The notes under the pieces were generated by a model, which saw nothing but the letters and a program-made list of their open reading frames with translations, ran no database searches and was not told where the DNA came from. A program made the translations under genes and the position numbers. From an uncultured Alistipes sp. (lineage in GTDB: Bacteria; Bacteroidota; Bacteroidia; Bacteroidales; Rikenellaceae), in contig USBO01000076.1 of the NCBI GenBank assembly GCA_900552955.1, positions 1-8,229 on the forward strand: a DNA stretch of 8,229 nt. The letters run 5' to 3'. Positions within the stretch are counted from its first letter, which is position 1, and every line of letters begins with the position of its first letter. This document shows, in pieces, positions 6,451 through 8,229 of this stretch.

Positions 6451-7026
6451 CTAATAATTCTCCTTCATGGGTTCGAAGTAAGCCTGCGGATGTTTGCAGG
6501 CGGGGCAGATCTTCGGCGCCTCCGTTCCCTTGCAGACGTAGCCGCAGTTGCGGCACTGCCACCAGATTTCGTGGTCGCGGATGAAGAAATCGCCGTCGGT
6601 CAGGCGGCTCAGCAGTTTCAGATAGCGCGCTTCGTGCTCGCGCTCGGCGACGATCACCATGCGGTAGGTGGCGGCGATTTCGGGAAATCCCTCCTCTTCG
6701 GCCACCCGTGCGAACTCGGGGTACATATCGGTCCACTCCTCGTTCTCGCCCATCGCCGCGGCCTTGAGATTCTCCCCGGTCGTGCCGATCACGCCGGCGG
6801 GATAGCTGGCCGTGATGCTGACGCAGCCGCCTTCGAGGTATTTGAAGAACCGCTTGGCGTGCTCCTTCTCCTGATCGGCCGTTTCGAGGAAGACGCCTGC
6901 GATCTGCTCGTACCCCTCTTTCTTGGCCACGCTTGCGAAGTAGGTGTAACGGTTGCGGGCCTGTGCCTCGCCTGCGAATGCCGTGAGCAGATTCTGCTCG
7001 GTTCTGGTTCCTTTGATGCTTTTCAT
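6451..7026 (-). CDS. Rubrerythrin (diiron domain plus C-terminal rubredoxin domain)
   Basis: This is a 191-aa cytoplasmic peroxide-reducing protein. The ferritin-like four-helix domain carries the diiron ligands in two ExxH motifs and additional glutamates: E20 (EAQARNRY), E53 and H56 (DQEKEHAKR), E94 and E97 (GENEEW), and E128 and H131 (AEREH). The C-terminal rubredoxin-like domain binds one iron through C158 and C161 (CRNCG) and C174 and C177 (CPAC). Domain order and length are those of classical rubrerythrin. By family it reduces hydrogen peroxide with electrons from rubredoxin or NADH-linked reductases and protects anaerobes from oxygen, which fits a gut Bacteroidales. It is monocistronic, with its own promoter and a strong terminator. 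The start at 7026 matches the usual N-terminus MKSIKGTRTEQNLL. Confidence 0.97.
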   Translation of the reverse strand: MKSIKGTRTEQNLLTAFAGEAQARNRYTYFASVAKKEGYEQIAGVFLETADQEKEHAKRFFKYLEGGCVSITASYPAGVIGTTGENLKAAAMGENEEWTDMYPEFARVAEEEGFPEIAATYRMVIVAEREHEARYLKLLSRLTDGDFFIRDHEIWWQCRNCGYVCKGTEAPKICPACKHPQAYFEPMKENY

Positions 7027-7047
7027 ACGATTCGTTGCTTGTTTTGT

Positions 7048-7079
7048 CAAAGGTACGTAAAATTGCCGGATCTGCGCAA
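7048..7079 (-). promoter_or_regulatory. Promoter of the rubrerythrin gene
   Basis: On the minus strand TTG (7077-7079) and TACCTTTG (7048-7055) are separated by 21 bp, a full Bacteroidetes-type promoter. The expected transcript starts about 15-18 nt before the ATG at 7026. No inverted repeat typical of a peroxide-regulator site was recognised. Confidence 0.7.
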
Positions 7080-7080
7080 C

Positions 7081-7220
7081 GGGCGCCACGTTTCCCGTTT
7101 GGGAGGGCGAGCCTCTCCGAGGATGCGTCCTGCGGCGTTGACGCGAGGGCGGAGCGTCTGACGCGGAGTCGTTTGCGATGCGAATCCGGCCGGTTTTGCT
7201 GCGAAATCCGTTGCGAGCGT
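7081..7220. other. GC-rich intergenic stretch with nothing recognised
   Basis: Between the rubrerythrin promoter and repeat array B I see only short, weak inverted repeats, for example GACGC and GCGTC around 7140-7159. No convincing gene or promoter was found. Confidence 0.4.
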
Positions 7221-7292
7221 CGGAAAATAGGCTCTTTTTTCGTATCTTGGACTGTGTCGAAGATACTGCGCCTCGGAAAAAATGCAAGCGAG

Positions 7293-7326
7293 CTTGCTTT
7301 TTTCTCTCGGCTTATTCGTATCTTTG
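7293..7326 (+). promoter_or_regulatory. Promoter in repeat unit B1
   Basis: CTTG (7293-7296) in the right arm of stem I and TATCTTTG (7319-7326) are separated by 22 bp. It would produce a transcript carrying the B2 hairpin upstream of ettA. Confidence 0.5.
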
Positions 7327-7367
7327 GCTTCGCCTTAGATACTTCCGCTCGGCAAAATGCAAACAAG

Positions 7368-7399
7368 TTTGCTTTTGCCCTCGCTTATTCGTATCTTTG
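7368..7399 (+). promoter_or_regulatory. Promoter in repeat unit B2, likely main promoter of ettA
   Basis: TTTG (7368-7371) and TATCTTTG (7392-7399) are separated by 20 bp, an ideal match. No closer TAnnTTTG box was found before the ettA start, so the ettA leader would be about 180 nt. Confidence 0.62.
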
Positions 7400-7447
7400 T
7401 CGTGCCGAGCCTTTTCGGGATTGCGGAGGGGCCGGCGACAGAGGGTT

Positions 7448-7474
7448 CTCTCTGCGAAACGAGATTCCAGAGAG
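7448..7474 (+). other. Leader hairpin upstream of ettA
   Basis: CTCTCTG (7448-7454) and CAGAGAG (7468-7474) are perfect inverted repeats around a 13-nt loop, inside the predicted ettA leader. Function is unknown. Confidence 0.35.
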
Positions 7475-7514
7475 CGTGTCGTGACGGAGCCGGCGTTCGT
7501 GAGAGCGCCGTTTG

Positions 7515-7586
7515 ATGGGAGGAAGAGGGCTCCGCAACGACAGCCGCCCCGATGAGACAGGAACCGAACCTCGCTTCCTCCCGTAA
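7515..7586 (+). CDS. Possible 23-aa leader peptide upstream of ettA
   Basis: An ATG at 7515 opens 23 codons (starting MGGRGLRNDSRPDETGTEP) and ends with TAA at 7584-7586, which shares its last A with the ATG at 7586 (TAATG). The frame overlaps a 9-bp inverted repeat, GGGAGGAAG (7517-7525) and CTTCCTCCC (7574-7582), that closes just before the ettA start. No homolog is recognised and there is no ribosome binding site. It could be a chance ORF. Confidence 0.22.
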   Translation: MGGRGLRNDSRPDETGTEPRFLP

Positions 7587-7591
7587 TGACT

Positions 7592-8229
<638 letters not shown>

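Larger units (their letters stand above)
7221..7399 (+). repeat. Array B: 2.5 units of the promoter-hairpin repeat
   Basis: The array has a degenerate unit B0 (7221-7250, stem core lost and −7 box mutated to TATCTTGG), then B1 and B2. The −7 boxes are at 7243, 7319 and 7392, giving periods of 76 and 73 bp. Stem I is at 7276-7304 (B1) and 7351-7379 (B2), each with a single bulged T. Stem II lies at 7242-7266 and 7318-7342. The stretch around 7255-7282 is nearly identical to 4811-4838 of array A. The array points toward the ettA gene. Confidence 0.85.

Noticed and set aside
6110..7366. 418-codon open frame on the minus strand
   Set aside because: It overlaps rubrerythrin in another frame and includes translated repeat and intergenic DNA; the rubrerythrin frame has all metal ligands.

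Overview
The window looks like a GC-rich member of the Bacteroidales; an Alistipes-like (Rikenellaceae) genome is my best guess. The reasons are the promoter style (TAnnTTTG −7 boxes with an upstream TTG or TTTG, typical of Bacteroidetes), the lack of Shine-Dalgarno sequences before most starts, and the gene families (a DUF4491-like protein, a DcaP-like porin, an EttA-type ABC-F protein and a rubrerythrin). No rRNA, tRNA, CRISPR array, transposase or phage gene was seen.

Left part, minus strand: a TolC-type outer-membrane efflux protein runs off the left edge (1-670). To its right lies a two-gene operon. A membrane-anchored metallophosphoesterase (1856-3019) is followed, with an ATGA stop/start overlap, by a RibD-like protein (774-1859) whose reductase domain precedes its deaminase domain, the reverse of the usual order. 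A palindrome containing a perfect DnaA-box sequence lies between the RibD-like gene and the TolC gene.

Middle, plus strand: the divergent 231-bp gap 3020-3250 holds a −7 box for the phosphoesterase, a perfect 14-bp palindrome and a good match to a sigma-54 (−24/−12) promoter facing a DcaP-like outer-membrane porin (3251-4597). After a terminator-like hairpin comes the first of two arrays of a roughly 76-bp hairpin repeat carrying promoter motifs. It ends 5 nt before the start codon of a 101-aa DUF4491-like membrane protein (4888-5193). A CapA-type phosphoesterase-fold protein follows 9 nt later (5203-6294), probably in the same operon.

Right part: rubrerythrin (6451-7026, minus) has a clear promoter and a strong intrinsic terminator. 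The second repeat array (7221-7399) lies between it and a divergent EttA-type ABC-F gene that runs off the right edge. That gene has a structured leader with a possible 23-codon upstream ORF ending on its first ATG.

The most unusual element is the repeat. Each intact unit has a bulged hairpin carrying the −33 motif, a conserved spacer and a −7 box. Between units the −7 box also forms one arm of a second palindrome. Paired base changes between copies preserve both stems, which suggests that the structure itself is under selection.
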